A DNA stretch of 13,756 nucleotides from a bacterium (GTDB lineage Bacteria; Bdellovibrionota; FAC87; UBA2466): NCBI GenBank assembly GCA_022842225.1, contig JALHPX010000031.1, positions 1 to 13,756 of the forward strand, read 5' to 3'. The position numbers and the translations under genes were made by a program. This document shows positions 6,691 to 13,756 of this stretch, piece after piece (position 1 is the first letter of the stretch; every line of letters begins with the position of its first letter). A model generated the notes under the pieces. The model saw nothing but the letters and a program-made list of their open reading frames with translations. It ran no database searches and was not told the origin of the DNA.

Positions 6691-8871
6691 TTAGCTCACT
6701 GAGAAGATTCCGCGAGGAATCTTGATTCCCTGTTGCTCCAATTCGTCGATAAACTTGGGGATAAAACCAGTGGCGACATACTTGCCGACAATCTTGCGGT
6801 TTTTATCCATGCCCGTTTTTCTAAATCCAAAAATCTCTTGCATCGTTACAACGTCGCCCTGCATTCCGATAATTTCTGTGATGCTCGTCACGCGACGAGA
6901 ACCATCTGAAAGACGCGTCTGCTGCACGACTAAGTTCACGGCTGATGCAATCTGTTCGCGAATCGCTTTAGCTGGAAGATCCATACCGGCCATCATCACC
7001 AGTGTTTCCATACGCGCAATAGCATCGCGCGGAGTATTGCTGTGAACCGTGGTCATACTGCCATCGTGACCGGTGTTCATCGCTTGCAACATGTCCAATG
7101 CTTCCCCGGCACGGCACTCCCCGACGATAATTCTGTCTGGGCGCATGCGCAGAGTGTTTCGGACTAAGTCGCGGATGGTGACTTCACCCTTGCCTTCGAT
7201 ATTGGCCGGGCGAGTTTCTAGTCGGCCCCAATGCTCTTGAGGCAATTGCAATTCGGCAGCATCTTCGACAGTGAGAATGCGTTCGTTAGGCGGAATGAAG
7301 GACGCAAGCACGTTCAGCAATGTCGTTTTACCAGAACCGGTACCGCCTGATATCACGACGTTCAAACGAGCTTCGATACAGCAACGTAAGAAATCCGCCA
7401 TCTCTTCGGTCATCGAACCAAACTTCACCAAGTCTTTATAGGTAATGCGACTCTTGGCGAACTTACGAATAGTGAGCATCGGTCCTTGCACGGACAGCGG
7501 AGGAATAATGGCGTGAACCCGTGAACCGTCTGGAAGACGAGCATCGACGTAAGGGGTCTTTTCATCAATCCGTCGGCCGAGGGGGGATACAATTCGCTCG
7601 ATGACGGCTAAAAGCTGCGAGTTACCCGAAAAAGTCTGTCCCGAAAGCACCAGCTTACCACTACGTTCCACGTAGATCTGGTCCTTCCGATTGACCATGA
7701 TTTCACTCACGGAGTCGTCGGCCAGAAGATCCTGAATCGGACCAAGCTCCAAAGCCTCATCAAGGATTTCCTTCACTAATTTCTGAATCTCATCGCGCGA
7801 ACGGAACGGGTGCTGCTCTTTATCTAACAGCTCGACGACCACTGTCTTGGTCTTCTCACGTAGAACTGCTTTTTTCTTTGCATCGTTACCAGTTTCGGTA
7901 TCGACCTTTTTCAAATCCATCGTTTCGATCAACTGCTTGTGAATACGCAGTTTAAGGGCAGACCATTCATCGGACGGCTTCTCATCGCGTTGGCTGCGAT
8001 CAAAAACGACCATCGTGTTCTTTTTATCTGCACCGGCTGCGGCCTTGCCGATAGCGGAGGCCGACTTATTGCCAGCCAACCGCGCCAGAGCATCCGAAGG
8101 CTTTTTCAACTGCGCGAGCTTGTCGAGCATCTGGCCTTCGACCATTGTCCGCACGGCCATGAAATACCCTTTGGTGATTTCAGACCTAGGAGCTGCCAGG
8201 ACAAAGCTTTGACCTTTGGTCATGGCCGTTAAAGCCGTCATCTCATCCTCGGGAATGACACCCAGGATTTGCTTCTTCAAATTAGTCTGAATCGCTGCGG
8301 GTTGAATGCCGCGTTTCGGGGAGAAGCGATTCAATACCACCTTGATCATTTCCATGGGGAAAAGCAGGTTCTGAATCTTCTCGATGATTTTACGGGTGTG
8401 ATGGAGAACCAGAATCTCTGGCATCGTCACGACCAGAATCATCGACGAGGCTTCGAGCATCTTAACGCCGCAGGGATCGAGATCCGAGCCTAAGTCGACG
8501 ATAATCAGGTTGTAGAAATTCTTCAGGTGCGCGACGGCCTTCTCGACATGCGCCGGAGTGTAGTTCTCGAGCTGATCGGGATCCAGCACGCTGGGCATGT
8601 AGTGAATGCCGCTACCGGGGTGCACGGCTGCGTAGCCCATCATGCCATTGGCGTCGAGCCGGCCTTCGTGGGCACCGAGTTCGAGCAAGGTGCGTTTTGG
8701 TTTAGCGCCCAGCAGAACAGATAAATCGCCGCAGGCGCGCGGATCTTGATCGATGAGCAATACTTTGCCCTTCGTATCGATAGCGCTAGCGATGGCGTAG
8801 TTCACGGCAAAAGTGGATTTCCCCACTCCGCCCTTACCCCCAACCACTGCGATGATGTGTGATGCGGCCAT
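6691..8871 (-). CDS. cpaF: Fused CpaE/TadZ MinD-like ATPase and CpaF/TadA pilus assembly ATPase
   Basis: 726 residues in one frame. Residues 1-250 are a ParA/MinD-type ATPase: deviant Walker A GGKGGVGKST (11-20) with signature Lys13 and Lys18, LLIDQDPRACGDL (38-50) and NLIIVDLGSD (121-130). This is the CpaE/TadZ type, which places Tad machines in the cell. A lysine/alanine-rich linker covers about 255-300. Residues 300-726 are a complete CpaF/TadA secretion ATPase: N-terminal domain with LGPIQDLLADDSVSEIMVN (376-394), Walker A GGTGSGKTT (509-517), Asp box TVEDAAELQ (534-542), Walker B RIIVGECRAGEA (580-591) and His box TGHDGSMTTVHSNTPRDA (600-617). It should hydrolyse ATP at the inner membrane to drive TadB. 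Elsewhere these are normally two proteins. Both ATPase sites look intact, and no stop or frame change separates them. Start: ATG 12 bases after the secretin stop; the ribosome site is only a purine run. Confidence 0.95.
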   Translation of the reverse strand: MAASHIIAVVGGKGGVGKSTFAVNYAIASAIDTKGKVLLIDQDPRACGDLSVLLGAKPKRTLLELGAHEGRLDANGMMGYAAVHPGSGIHYMPSVLDPDQLENYTPAHVEKAVAHLKNFYNLIIVDLGSDLDPCGVKMLEASSMILVVTMPEILVLHHTRKIIEKIQNLLFPMEMIKVVLNRFSPKRGIQPAAIQTNLKKQILGVIPEDEMTALTAMTKGQSFVLAAPRSEITKGYFMAVRTMVEGQMLDKLAQLKKPSDALARLAGNKSASAIGKAAAGADKKNTMVVFDRSQRDEKPSDEWSALKLRIHKQLIETMDLKKVDTETGNDAKKKAVLREKTKTVVVELLDKEQHPFRSRDEIQKLVKEILDEALELGPIQDLLADDSVSEIMVNRKDQIYVERSGKLVLSGQTFSGNSQLLAVIERIVSPLGRRIDEKTPYVDARLPDGSRVHAIIPPLSVQGPMLTIRKFAKSRITYKDLVKFGSMTEEMADFLRCCIEARLNVVISGGTGSGKTTLLNVLASFIPPNERILTVEDAAELQLPQEHWGRLETRPANIEGKGEVTIRDLVRNTLRMRPDRIIVGECRAGEALDMLQAMNTGHDGSMTTVHSNTPRDAIARMETLVMMAGMDLPAKAIREQIASAVNLVVQQTRLSDGSRRVTSITEIIGMQGDVVTMQEIFGFRKTGMDKNRKIVGKYVATGFIPKFIDELEQQGIKIPRGIFSVS

Positions 8872-8883
8872 TTAGCTCTTCTC

Positions 8884-10500
8884 TTATTGCTCTCCAGCGT
8901 TCAGACGGAATTTGCGAGTGATGTCCTCGGTTCCGGCGCTCGCTGTTCTTAAGATTTCTGGCGTAATGAAAATGACGTATTGCTGCTTATCGCGCTGGTA
9001 GTTCTTACTGCGCTGCAAGTTGAAAAGCTGACCCGCGCTTCCGCCCCCACCAGCGCCGCCCGGAGTGCCACCGACACTAGGCTCTCGGTTGTAGCCGGCG
9101 AGTGCTTGCTCAATGGCGTTACCGCCCAGAGCGGCCGAATCGCCGTTCTTCACGGTGACCTGGGTTTGCAAGCTGTTATTCGCGACGATAGGCACGCCGC
9201 CATTCATCCCTAGCACGGTACTCAGCTGAATCTGAATGCCCATATCGATCGTGTCAGAACCGGGAATCGTAGCTGCTTTCACCTTGGTGACGTTCTGAAT
9301 AGGAATTTCCTGCATCGAGGCAGCTCCATTCGCTCCAGTTACCGAAGCGTAGTATTTCACCGAGCTTTCGATGACCGCTGGAGCATCCGAACGATCTTTT
9401 ACAATCACACTTTGCTGGCGCAGAACCTTGGCGTGTCCGTGAGTTTTCGCAGAATCCAACTTTGGAAACAGCGACGAGATAGTTGCAACGACGTTGGCGC
9501 TAAGTTCACCCAAGCTCGTGTCGTACGTCACACTGCCCTGATCCGACATCAAGGGCCTCCACGAGAAATTGAACTTACGGGTGTACTCGTTACTGAGTTC
9601 CACGTAATTCATCGTGATCTTGATATCCTGAGCAGGAGGAGCCGCTTGTCGTGGGCGCACGCGCAGCAAGTCGATGATAGCTGGCAATCCGCCGCCCACC
9701 CCGCCTTGTGCCTTGGGCTTCACCTCGCCGCCTTCACCCTTGGTCCGCTCGACGAACACTTCGGGTAGGTAGGTTTTGGCTATTTCTACGGCGCGATCGG
9801 CTTCAAATTCACTCTCGGCCGTTCCTTCTAAGAATAGGTTGTTGTTGATCACGCGTACGGTGATTTCAGGCGATCCAATCTCTCGCTCAATCCGCTCAGC
9901 TAGGATGTTCATCGTCATCTTGCTAATCGAGGCGAGGTTTCGAATAGGAAGTGCCTTTTTCTTCGTGTCGCGATCCTTCAATGCGTCTACAACACGCATG
10001 ATGCGAATCATGTCTTTGGGCAAGAGGATGTCGCCATCTAGAATAATTGTGCCGCCGACCGACGAGATCTTCAGACCCTCAATGTCGCCCAAGAGTGTCT
10101 TTAACTGCTTGGTGACCTGGCCAATATCCTCGCGAGTCACGGTGACCATGTAACGAATACGAGGCTTCTTATTCGCATCGTTAATGACCATGTCAGTGGA
10201 GCCAGGGTTCTTAGCAATCATGCGAAGCTTAAAAACGCGGCCTTTCTCATCGTAAATACGCTGATAATCGAGGATATCTTCGGTCAAATAGATCGGACCG
10301 ACTTCAAAATCGAATTCCAGAGTCTTAGAAACACCAATGCCGACTTCCAAACTCTTTTGGACGCCGGTAAAAGGACGCTTCTCCTCGACAGGAGTTTCAT
10401 CTTCGCCTTCATCCGCAGCATTCGCTACAATTGCCCCCACGAGTGAGAACATGCATGCGAACACCAGAATGAAACGCCAATTTTTTATTCCCCAACCCAT
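8884..10500 (-). CDS. cpaC: CpaC/RcpA secretin, outer-membrane pore of the Tad pilus
   Basis: 538 residues. A signal peptide at 1-28 ends VANA/AD. An N-terminal pilus/Rcp-type domain (about 45-120) is followed by two short BON-like stretches (about 117-175 and 185-245; GTIILDGDILLPKDM at 150-164 and NNLFLEGTAESEFEADRAV at 220-238). The secretin domain runs from about 290 to 517 and ends QQYVIFITPEIL (506-517). It should form the ring through which the fibre leaves the outer membrane. The end of the secretin domain is unusual: after GDSAALGG (453-460), the place normally held by the P-LGD-P-LG-LF signature is a Gly/Pro-rich stretch (474-489), then GQLF. Start: ATG at 10500 with GGGAG five bases upstream, 11 bases after the stop of the second cpaB. 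Confidence 0.93.
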   Translation of the reverse strand: MGWGIKNWRFILVFACMFSLVGAIVANAADEGEDETPVEEKRPFTGVQKSLEVGIGVSKTLEFDFEVGPIYLTEDILDYQRIYDEKGRVFKLRMIAKNPGSTDMVINDANKKPRIRYMVTVTREDIGQVTKQLKTLLGDIEGLKISSVGGTIILDGDILLPKDMIRIMRVVDALKDRDTKKKALPIRNLASISKMTMNILAERIEREIGSPEITVRVINNNLFLEGTAESEFEADRAVEIAKTYLPEVFVERTKGEGGEVKPKAQGGVGGGLPAIIDLLRVRPRQAAPPAQDIKITMNYVELSNEYTRKFNFSWRPLMSDQGSVTYDTSLGELSANVVATISSLFPKLDSAKTHGHAKVLRQQSVIVKDRSDAPAVIESSVKYYASVTGANGAASMQEIPIQNVTKVKAATIPGSDTIDMGIQIQLSTVLGMNGGVPIVANNSLQTQVTVKNGDSAALGGNAIEQALAGYNREPSVGGTPGGAGGGGSAGQLFNLQRSKNYQRDKQQYVIFITPEILRTASAGTEDITRKFRLNAGEQ

Positions 10501-10511
10501 ACGTACTCCCT

Positions 10512-11420
10512 TTATGGAACACCGACTCGAGACATTCCGCGATAATCGTAGAACTTCGGTCGAGGCACCAACCTTGGTGCCGGTCGCTTCTTGCCTTTAA
10601 CGAGATAACTATCTGGACCCATCACATCTCTTAAATTTGTCGTCGGACGGCGATCAAGCTTGCGGTCATCCGAATTGCGCAACATCAAATGAATATTGTC
10701 TGCAAAAACGCTCAGCACATAGACGATGATCTGCGCCTGCTCGGGAGTAACTTCTAAAGTGACCGTTTGGTAAATCGAATCCTGTTTAGCGACATTTAAT
10801 AGCTCGTCGATTTCCTTCTCGTCGGTGGTGCCCCCCGGGTCTTGGGCCACCGCTCGGCGGATATTCTGATCTACCCCCTTGGGCGGGTTTTGCTGAATCG
10901 TCGTACCAGAAGCGAGGACCAGCACGTCTTGCATGAAGATTTTCACTTCGTTGATGCTGGTCTTGCCTTCTTTATATTCAAAAAACGCACCGAGATCGAC
11001 GCGGTTACCGGGGCGGATCATGTAGCCCACGCTGCTCTTCACGTTGACCGGAATACTGATCGCACGTTTCGAAATTGAAACCTGAGTGTCTAATCCCGAG
11101 TAAACGTTCTTCGAGATAATCTTGTTATCAAGTATCTGCTCGCCTTTGCTAATGGGCACAGCCGCCACAGCATCGATGACCGCTGAAGCATCCCCGATCA
11201 ACCCGGGTGGCACCATTGCCTTCGGCACACGAATCGTCTCGACGTCCGTAGGACGAATGGTTTCGTACTGAAGAATGTCTTTTGAAGCCACGACCATAGG
11301 AAAAAACGTCGCGTACTGGTCGGTCAGTCTCTCGTCTTCTTTCGAGATGTACTGATAGACCAGGTACATAGCGAGTACCGATAAGGTCACTGACATCAGA
11401 AATGCTCTACGCTCTAGCAT
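10512..11420 (-). CDS. cpaB: CpaB/RcpC pilus assembly protein, second copy
   Basis: 302 residues. One membrane anchor (about 8-25), then a periplasmic SAF-type domain (PMVVASKDILQYETIRPTDV, 41-60) and the CpaB core IRPGNRVDL (135-143), DVLVLASG (165-172) and LRNSDD (247-252). CpaB links the inner-membrane machine to the secretin, perhaps through binding of the cell wall. It carries GPDS (268-271) and a basic, proline-rich tail. The start is well supported: GAGG lies five bases before the ATG at 11420, inside the last codons of the upstream cpaB, only seven bases away. It is a diverged duplicate of that neighbour: IRPGNR falls at residues 135-140 in both. Confidence 0.9.
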   Translation of the reverse strand: MLERRAFLMSVTLSVLAMYLVYQYISKEDERLTDQYATFFPMVVASKDILQYETIRPTDVETIRVPKAMVPPGLIGDASAVIDAVAAVPISKGEQILDNKIISKNVYSGLDTQVSISKRAISIPVNVKSSVGYMIRPGNRVDLGAFFEYKEGKTSINEVKIFMQDVLVLASGTTIQQNPPKGVDQNIRRAVAQDPGGTTDEKEIDELLNVAKQDSIYQTVTLEVTPEQAQIIVYVLSVFADNIHLMLRNSDDRKLDRRPTTNLRDVMGPDSYLVKGKKRPAPRLVPRPKFYDYRGMSRVGVP

Positions 11421-11427
11421 GATTGCC

Positions 11428-12354
11428 TCATTTCACCGGAACATCTCTGCCGCCCACGTTATCCTGGAAACGAGGTGGCGTTGGTTCGGGTGGCTCGGGC
11501 GGCTTTTGCTTGCTCCGTCCGTAATCGCTGTCCGGGCCCAGCACGTCATCCAAGAGCACAGTGGCCACTGGATAGGCTTGCTGGTCCGCCGAATTTCTCA
11601 GCGTAAAATAAATGCGTCCGTCGCCGAACTTGGAGGAGATGAGCAACAACTTCTCCGCATCATCCGGTGACGCTTGTAGGGTAATGCTGCTGTAATCATC
11701 AGTGGGGCGCGAGGAGATCAGGCGGTCCGTGCCACCGACATAATCTTTTCGTTTCTCGTCGGCGAATTTATTGCTTACGATCTCCAACATCTCAGGTCGC
11801 ACGTAGCTGGGCACATCGTTCTGGATGTTTTTACCCGTGGCCAAGACCAACATATTCTGCGCGACTGTCTTGATTTCAAAAACCACTTCACCGGTAGAGG
11901 GATCTTCGTAGTTGATCGAAGCCAAGATATCGATGCGATTGCCAGGGCGAATCAGCTTGCCCACACCGTTTCGCTGCGCAATCGGCAGCGTGACTGCGCG
12001 CAAGTCTTTTGCCAGCTGACGGTCCAATACTGGCTTGCCTTCCTGGGTAATCAACTTGGTCAGCACCAGCTGCTCGCCGCCATAAACCGGCACATATGAG
12101 GCTTTTCCCACGACATCTGCAATCGAGACCGCGGCTTGGGGCTGGCGGAAGTTCTTGAAAACTTCAACCACTTCCACCATGTCTTCGCGGATGATGCCGT
12201 ATTCGGGAATGGGTCTAGTGGCCACTACTACTGAGACCTCTTCACCAAACTCCGACGTCAACGACTGCCGCTTCACCTGGACATAGGCGCTGATCAGCAC
12301 CACTGATACCAGCAGGCAGATGAGCGAAATAAGAATGGCTCTACGGTTTTCCAT
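11428..12354 (-). CDS. cpaB: CpaB/RcpC pilus assembly protein, first copy
   Basis: 308 residues. Membrane anchor at about 6-25, SAF-type domain (SVVVATRPIPEYGIIREDMV, 41-60), then the CpaB core LIRPGNRIDIL (134-144), NMLVLATGKNI (167-177), SSITLQASPDDAEKLLLI (222-239) and TLRNSAD (251-257). The C-terminus has a proline-rich stretch (284-294) after GPDS (273-276). Expected to sit in the inner membrane with its bulk in the periplasm and to join the assembly machine to the secretin. It starts 12 bases after the second tadE-like gene with a weak purine ribosome site, and is followed after seven bases by a second cpaB. Most Tad loci have one CpaB, so the pair may form a mixed complex (inference). 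Confidence 0.92.
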   Translation of the reverse strand: MENRRAILISLICLLVSVVLISAYVQVKRQSLTSEFGEEVSVVVATRPIPEYGIIREDMVEVVEVFKNFRQPQAAVSIADVVGKASYVPVYGGEQLVLTKLITQEGKPVLDRQLAKDLRAVTLPIAQRNGVGKLIRPGNRIDILASINYEDPSTGEVVFEIKTVAQNMLVLATGKNIQNDVPSYVRPEMLEIVSNKFADEKRKDYVGGTDRLISSRPTDDYSSITLQASPDDAEKLLLISSKFGDGRIYFTLRNSADQQAYPVATVLLDDVLGPDSDYGRSKQKPPEPPEPTPPRFQDNVGGRDVPVK

Positions 12355-12366
12355 TTTCGTTTTCTC

Positions 12367-12717
12367 TTATTGAGGACTACAAACCCCAATCGGTTCTCTG
12401 CAAATCCCTACGATGTTGTTAATCGTGTTGGGTCCAATCAAAATCTTGCGCACGGGCGGCTTGCCATTGGAATCCACGTACTGCACCGCCATGAATTCGC
12501 GGTTGTGGAGTTCCTGATCCTTGTCGTCGACGACGTACTTGGCGCGATTCGCCATACGATCATAGAGCGACATTGCCGCATACTTCTGCGCCACGTGCGA
12601 CGTATGGATCATGTAGAAGGCGTTGAAGGTGTAAAAGAGCAGCCAAATCAAAAACGGCAACGCCATCGCTAGTTCGATGGCTGCTTGACCGCGATTATTT
12701 TGACGATGCTTTAACAC
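12367..12717 (-). CDS. tadE: TadE-like pseudopilin, second of two
   Basis: 116 residues from a GTG start at 12717. A short basic leader ends in Gly10, followed by QAAIEL and a hydrophobic helix (about 14-34): the class III prepilin motif with Glu at +5, cut by a TadV/CpaA-type peptidase. The mature part is short and ends with two cysteines (C105, C113) that could pair. TadE-like pseudopilins are minor or priming parts of the Tad fibre. The GTG overlaps the stop of the upstream tadE by seven bases and has a strong GGAGG seven bases before it, so translation is coupled. A longer frame to 12909 exists but only by reading through the upstream gene in another frame, and the leader peptide argues against it. 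Confidence 0.87.
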   Translation of the reverse strand: MLKHRQNNRGQAAIELAMALPFLIWLLFYTFNAFYMIHTSHVAQKYAAMSLYDRMANRAKYVVDDKDQELHNREFMAVQYVDSNGKPPVRKILIGPNTINNIVGICREPIGVCSPQ

Positions 12718-13229
12718 CCGTTGTCCTCCATGATCTCCGCAAACTCTTCGCCTACTCCCAATCGGGACGCGAAATTTGAAAAAAAGCCTTGGCACTCTGC
12801 CGAAGAAGGATCCCGTCCCAAGTGCGCCTCCGATGTCAGCCGGATCGTGCTGGGAGGAACATTGTTCCCAACAAAAAACGGCGGCAGATAAAACAGCTCG
12901 ATATCCCAACTGGCGATCAGCCCTTCTGTGCGCACGCTATTGGGATCCGTTCTTACGAACTGCAGCTGCGGATTCCGCGCGATGCCATTTACCTTGTCGA
13001 AATACCCATTAAAAACTTCGCGCGCGGCGCGCTCTTGGCTCGATTGCTGGAAGGCGCCCGTCTTATACGTCCGCGCCGCCATAAACGTGGCGTAATCCAA
13101 GTAACTAGCCACTACGAAAACGATCCCCATCGAGAGCAACAGGAAGAGAAAGAAGAAGATGACGACGGAGACGATGATAAATTCAATCGCCGCTTGTCCC
13201 GCGGGCAGATTTTTTTTACCCCTCTTCAT
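12711..13229 (-). CDS. tadE: TadE-like pseudopilin, first of two
   Basis: 172 residues. Basic leader MKRGKKNLPAG with predicted cleavage after Gly11, then QAAIEF with Glu at +5, and a hydrophobic helix at about 17-42 followed by SYLDYATFMAARTY, a stretch typical of TadE/TadG proteins. The remainder is a periplasmic domain with cysteines at 146 and at the very last residue, 172, which could form a disulphide. It would be processed by the peptidase encoded just upstream and take part in starting or tipping the Flp fibre. The ATG at 13229 follows GGGAG by nine bases, 26 bases after the pilin stop. Codons 5-7 contain a run of eight A. Confidence 0.9.
   Translation of the reverse strand: MKRGKKNLPAGQAAIEFIIVSVVIFFFLFLLLSMGIVFVVASYLDYATFMAARTYKTGAFQQSSQERAAREVFNGYFDKVNGIARNPQLQFVRTDPNSVRTEGLIASWDIELFYLPPFFVGNNVPPSTIRLTSEAHLGRDPSSAECQGFFSNFASRLGVGEEFAEIMEDNGC
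12718..12730 (-). promoter_or_regulatory. Ribosome binding site inside the first tadE gene, fixing a GTG start
   Basis: GGAGG on the minus strand, inside the last codons of the first tadE-like gene, lies seven bases before the GTG at 12717. Together with the prepilin leader it sets the start of the second tadE-like gene and explains the seven-base gene overlap. Confidence 0.75.
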
Positions 13230-13255
13230 TCGTACAAACTCCCTCGTAAAACCTC

Positions 13256-13504
13256 CTAGTGCAGCCGCTTAGCGCGGCTTGGATCCGATGGATGATTCGA
13301 ATCACCCGGTTGAGCCGCCTGGCCATTGGGTGCTGCCGCCAACTCTCCGTTCTGGACGATGTTGGCCATCGAACCTCTCAACCTATCCACCATTCCCCGC
13401 GTGAAATTTCCGACGGGGCCGGTGATCATTAAATAGCTCGTGAGAAACGCCACCGCGGTGAGAAGCAGATATTCAATCGTCGTCTGTCCTTTTTCACCAC
13501 GCAT
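13256..13504 (-). CDS. flp: Flp-type pilin
   Basis: 82 residues. Very short leader MRGEKG, predicted cleavage after Gly6, then QTTIEYLLL with the Flp signature Glu at +5 and Tyr at +6, and a hydrophobic segment to about residue 31. The tail (about 55-82) is hydrophilic, rich in Ala, Pro, Gly and Ser, and longer than in many Flp pilins. Once cut, it would polymerise into the pilus or act as a minor pilin; other flp genes may lie beyond the right edge, so I cannot say it is the main subunit. Its ATG at 13504 overlaps the stop of the upstream peptidase gene as TGATG, a classic coupled junction, and no strong ribosome site is seen. Confidence 0.88.
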   Translation of the reverse strand: MRGEKGQTTIEYLLLTAVAFLTSYLMITGPVGNFTRGMVDRLRGSMANIVQNGELAAAPNGQAAQPGDSNHPSDPSRAKRLH

Positions 13505-13756
13505 CAGATCCAGAGCTCCCAGTGGCGATGTATCGCCACATTTAAAACCAAGTACGCGACCAAGAACGCTGGCGCGAACGCCATTCGAAATGATTCGGAT
13601 TCTTCCGCCTTGCCGCTCGCGTGTTTAAAGACGCTGCTAGCGCCAGATGCGAATCCGCGCGCTTGAATTAGAGTAAGTAAGCCGACGGCTGCGCCGACCA
13701 AAATTCCAAGCACCGCCATGCGCACCACGACGGTTGGACCAGTCCAAGCAGCAAAA
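13504..13756 (-). CDS. tadV: C-terminal part of an A24-type prepilin peptidase (TadV/CpaA), 5' end outside window
   Basis: The frame is open to the right edge, giving the last 83 residues. GTG and ATG codons at 13728 and 13719 are internal, since the frame continues upstream as FAAWTGPTVVVRMAVLGIL. That stretch resembles the part of A24 peptidases just after the second catalytic aspartate (usually GxGDVK followed by a small alanine-rich helix), and the end, RMAFAPAFLVAYLVLN (57-72), resembles their last membrane segment. The catalytic aspartates themselves would lie outside the window. The product would cut the Gly-Gln leaders of the three pilin-like proteins encoded next. Its stop overlaps the pilin start by one base. 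A membrane protein of other kind is possible, but place and sequence agree. Confidence 0.7.
   Translation of the reverse strand, partial: FAAWTGPTVVVRMAVLGILVGAAVGLLTLIQARGFASGASSVFKHASGKAEESESFRMAFAPAFLVAYLVLNVAIHRHWELWI

Noticed and set aside
12718..12909. N-terminal extension of the second tadE-like gene to 12909
   Set aside because: It would overlap the first tadE gene by about 200 bases in another frame and hide the prepilin leader; GTG at 12717 has a strong ribosome site.
12789..13259. 156-codon plus-strand open frame opposite the first tadE gene
   Set aside because: Rich in Arg, Asp and Glu as expected from reading a hydrophobic pilin gene backwards; the minus-strand TadE protein is convincing.
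1..13756. CRISPR arrays, tRNA or rRNA genes, insertion sequences, phage genes
   Set aside because: No regularly spaced repeats, cloverleaf-like sequences, transposase or phage motifs were found on either strand by eye.

Overview
The window looks like part of the chromosome of a Bdellovibrio-type predator or a close relative (Bdellovibrionota, former deltaproteobacteria). This rests on gene order rather than any marker gene. Every gene I can support lies on the minus strand, so the biology reads from right to left. Gaps are mostly 26 bases or fewer, genes overlap at two junctions, base composition is roughly balanced, and there are no RNA genes, insertion sequences, CRISPR arrays or integrases.

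Right and centre (about 5812-13756): an almost continuous Tad/Flp (type IVb-like) pilus operon. In transcription order it encodes the tail of a prepilin peptidase (TadV/CpaA), a Flp-type pilin, two TadE-like pseudopilins, two tandem CpaB/RcpC proteins, the CpaC/RcpA secretin, one large polypeptide that fuses a CpaE/TadZ MinD-like ATPase to the CpaF/TadA assembly ATPase, and the inner-membrane platform protein TadB. No TadC gene follows TadB. Together these products would process pilins, anchor and energise the assembly machine, and carry the fibre through the outer membrane.

Centre-left (3652-5714): after a 97-base gap that contains a TATAAT box, there is a two-gene unit: a secreted YD-repeat (Rhs-like) protein of 572 residues, then a 109-residue lysine-rich helical protein of no family I recognise. 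This arrangement, YD-repeat protein plus tiny orphan protein beside a Tad/Flp cluster, matches the host-interaction (hit) locus bd0109/bd0108 of Bdellovibrio bacteriovorus as I remember it. That locus links pilus status to the switch between predatory and prey-independent growth. It is the most interesting part of the window, but the match is by position and protein type only.

Left (1-3526): a secreted chymotrypsin-fold serine protease with two tandem cysteine-framed repeats and a C-terminal domain, followed 20 bases later by a large GltD-like FAD/iron-sulphur oxidoreductase that runs off the left edge. These two may form a separate transcription unit starting from a weak promoter near 3553. 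Intergenic stretches are all short (the longest is 125 bases).
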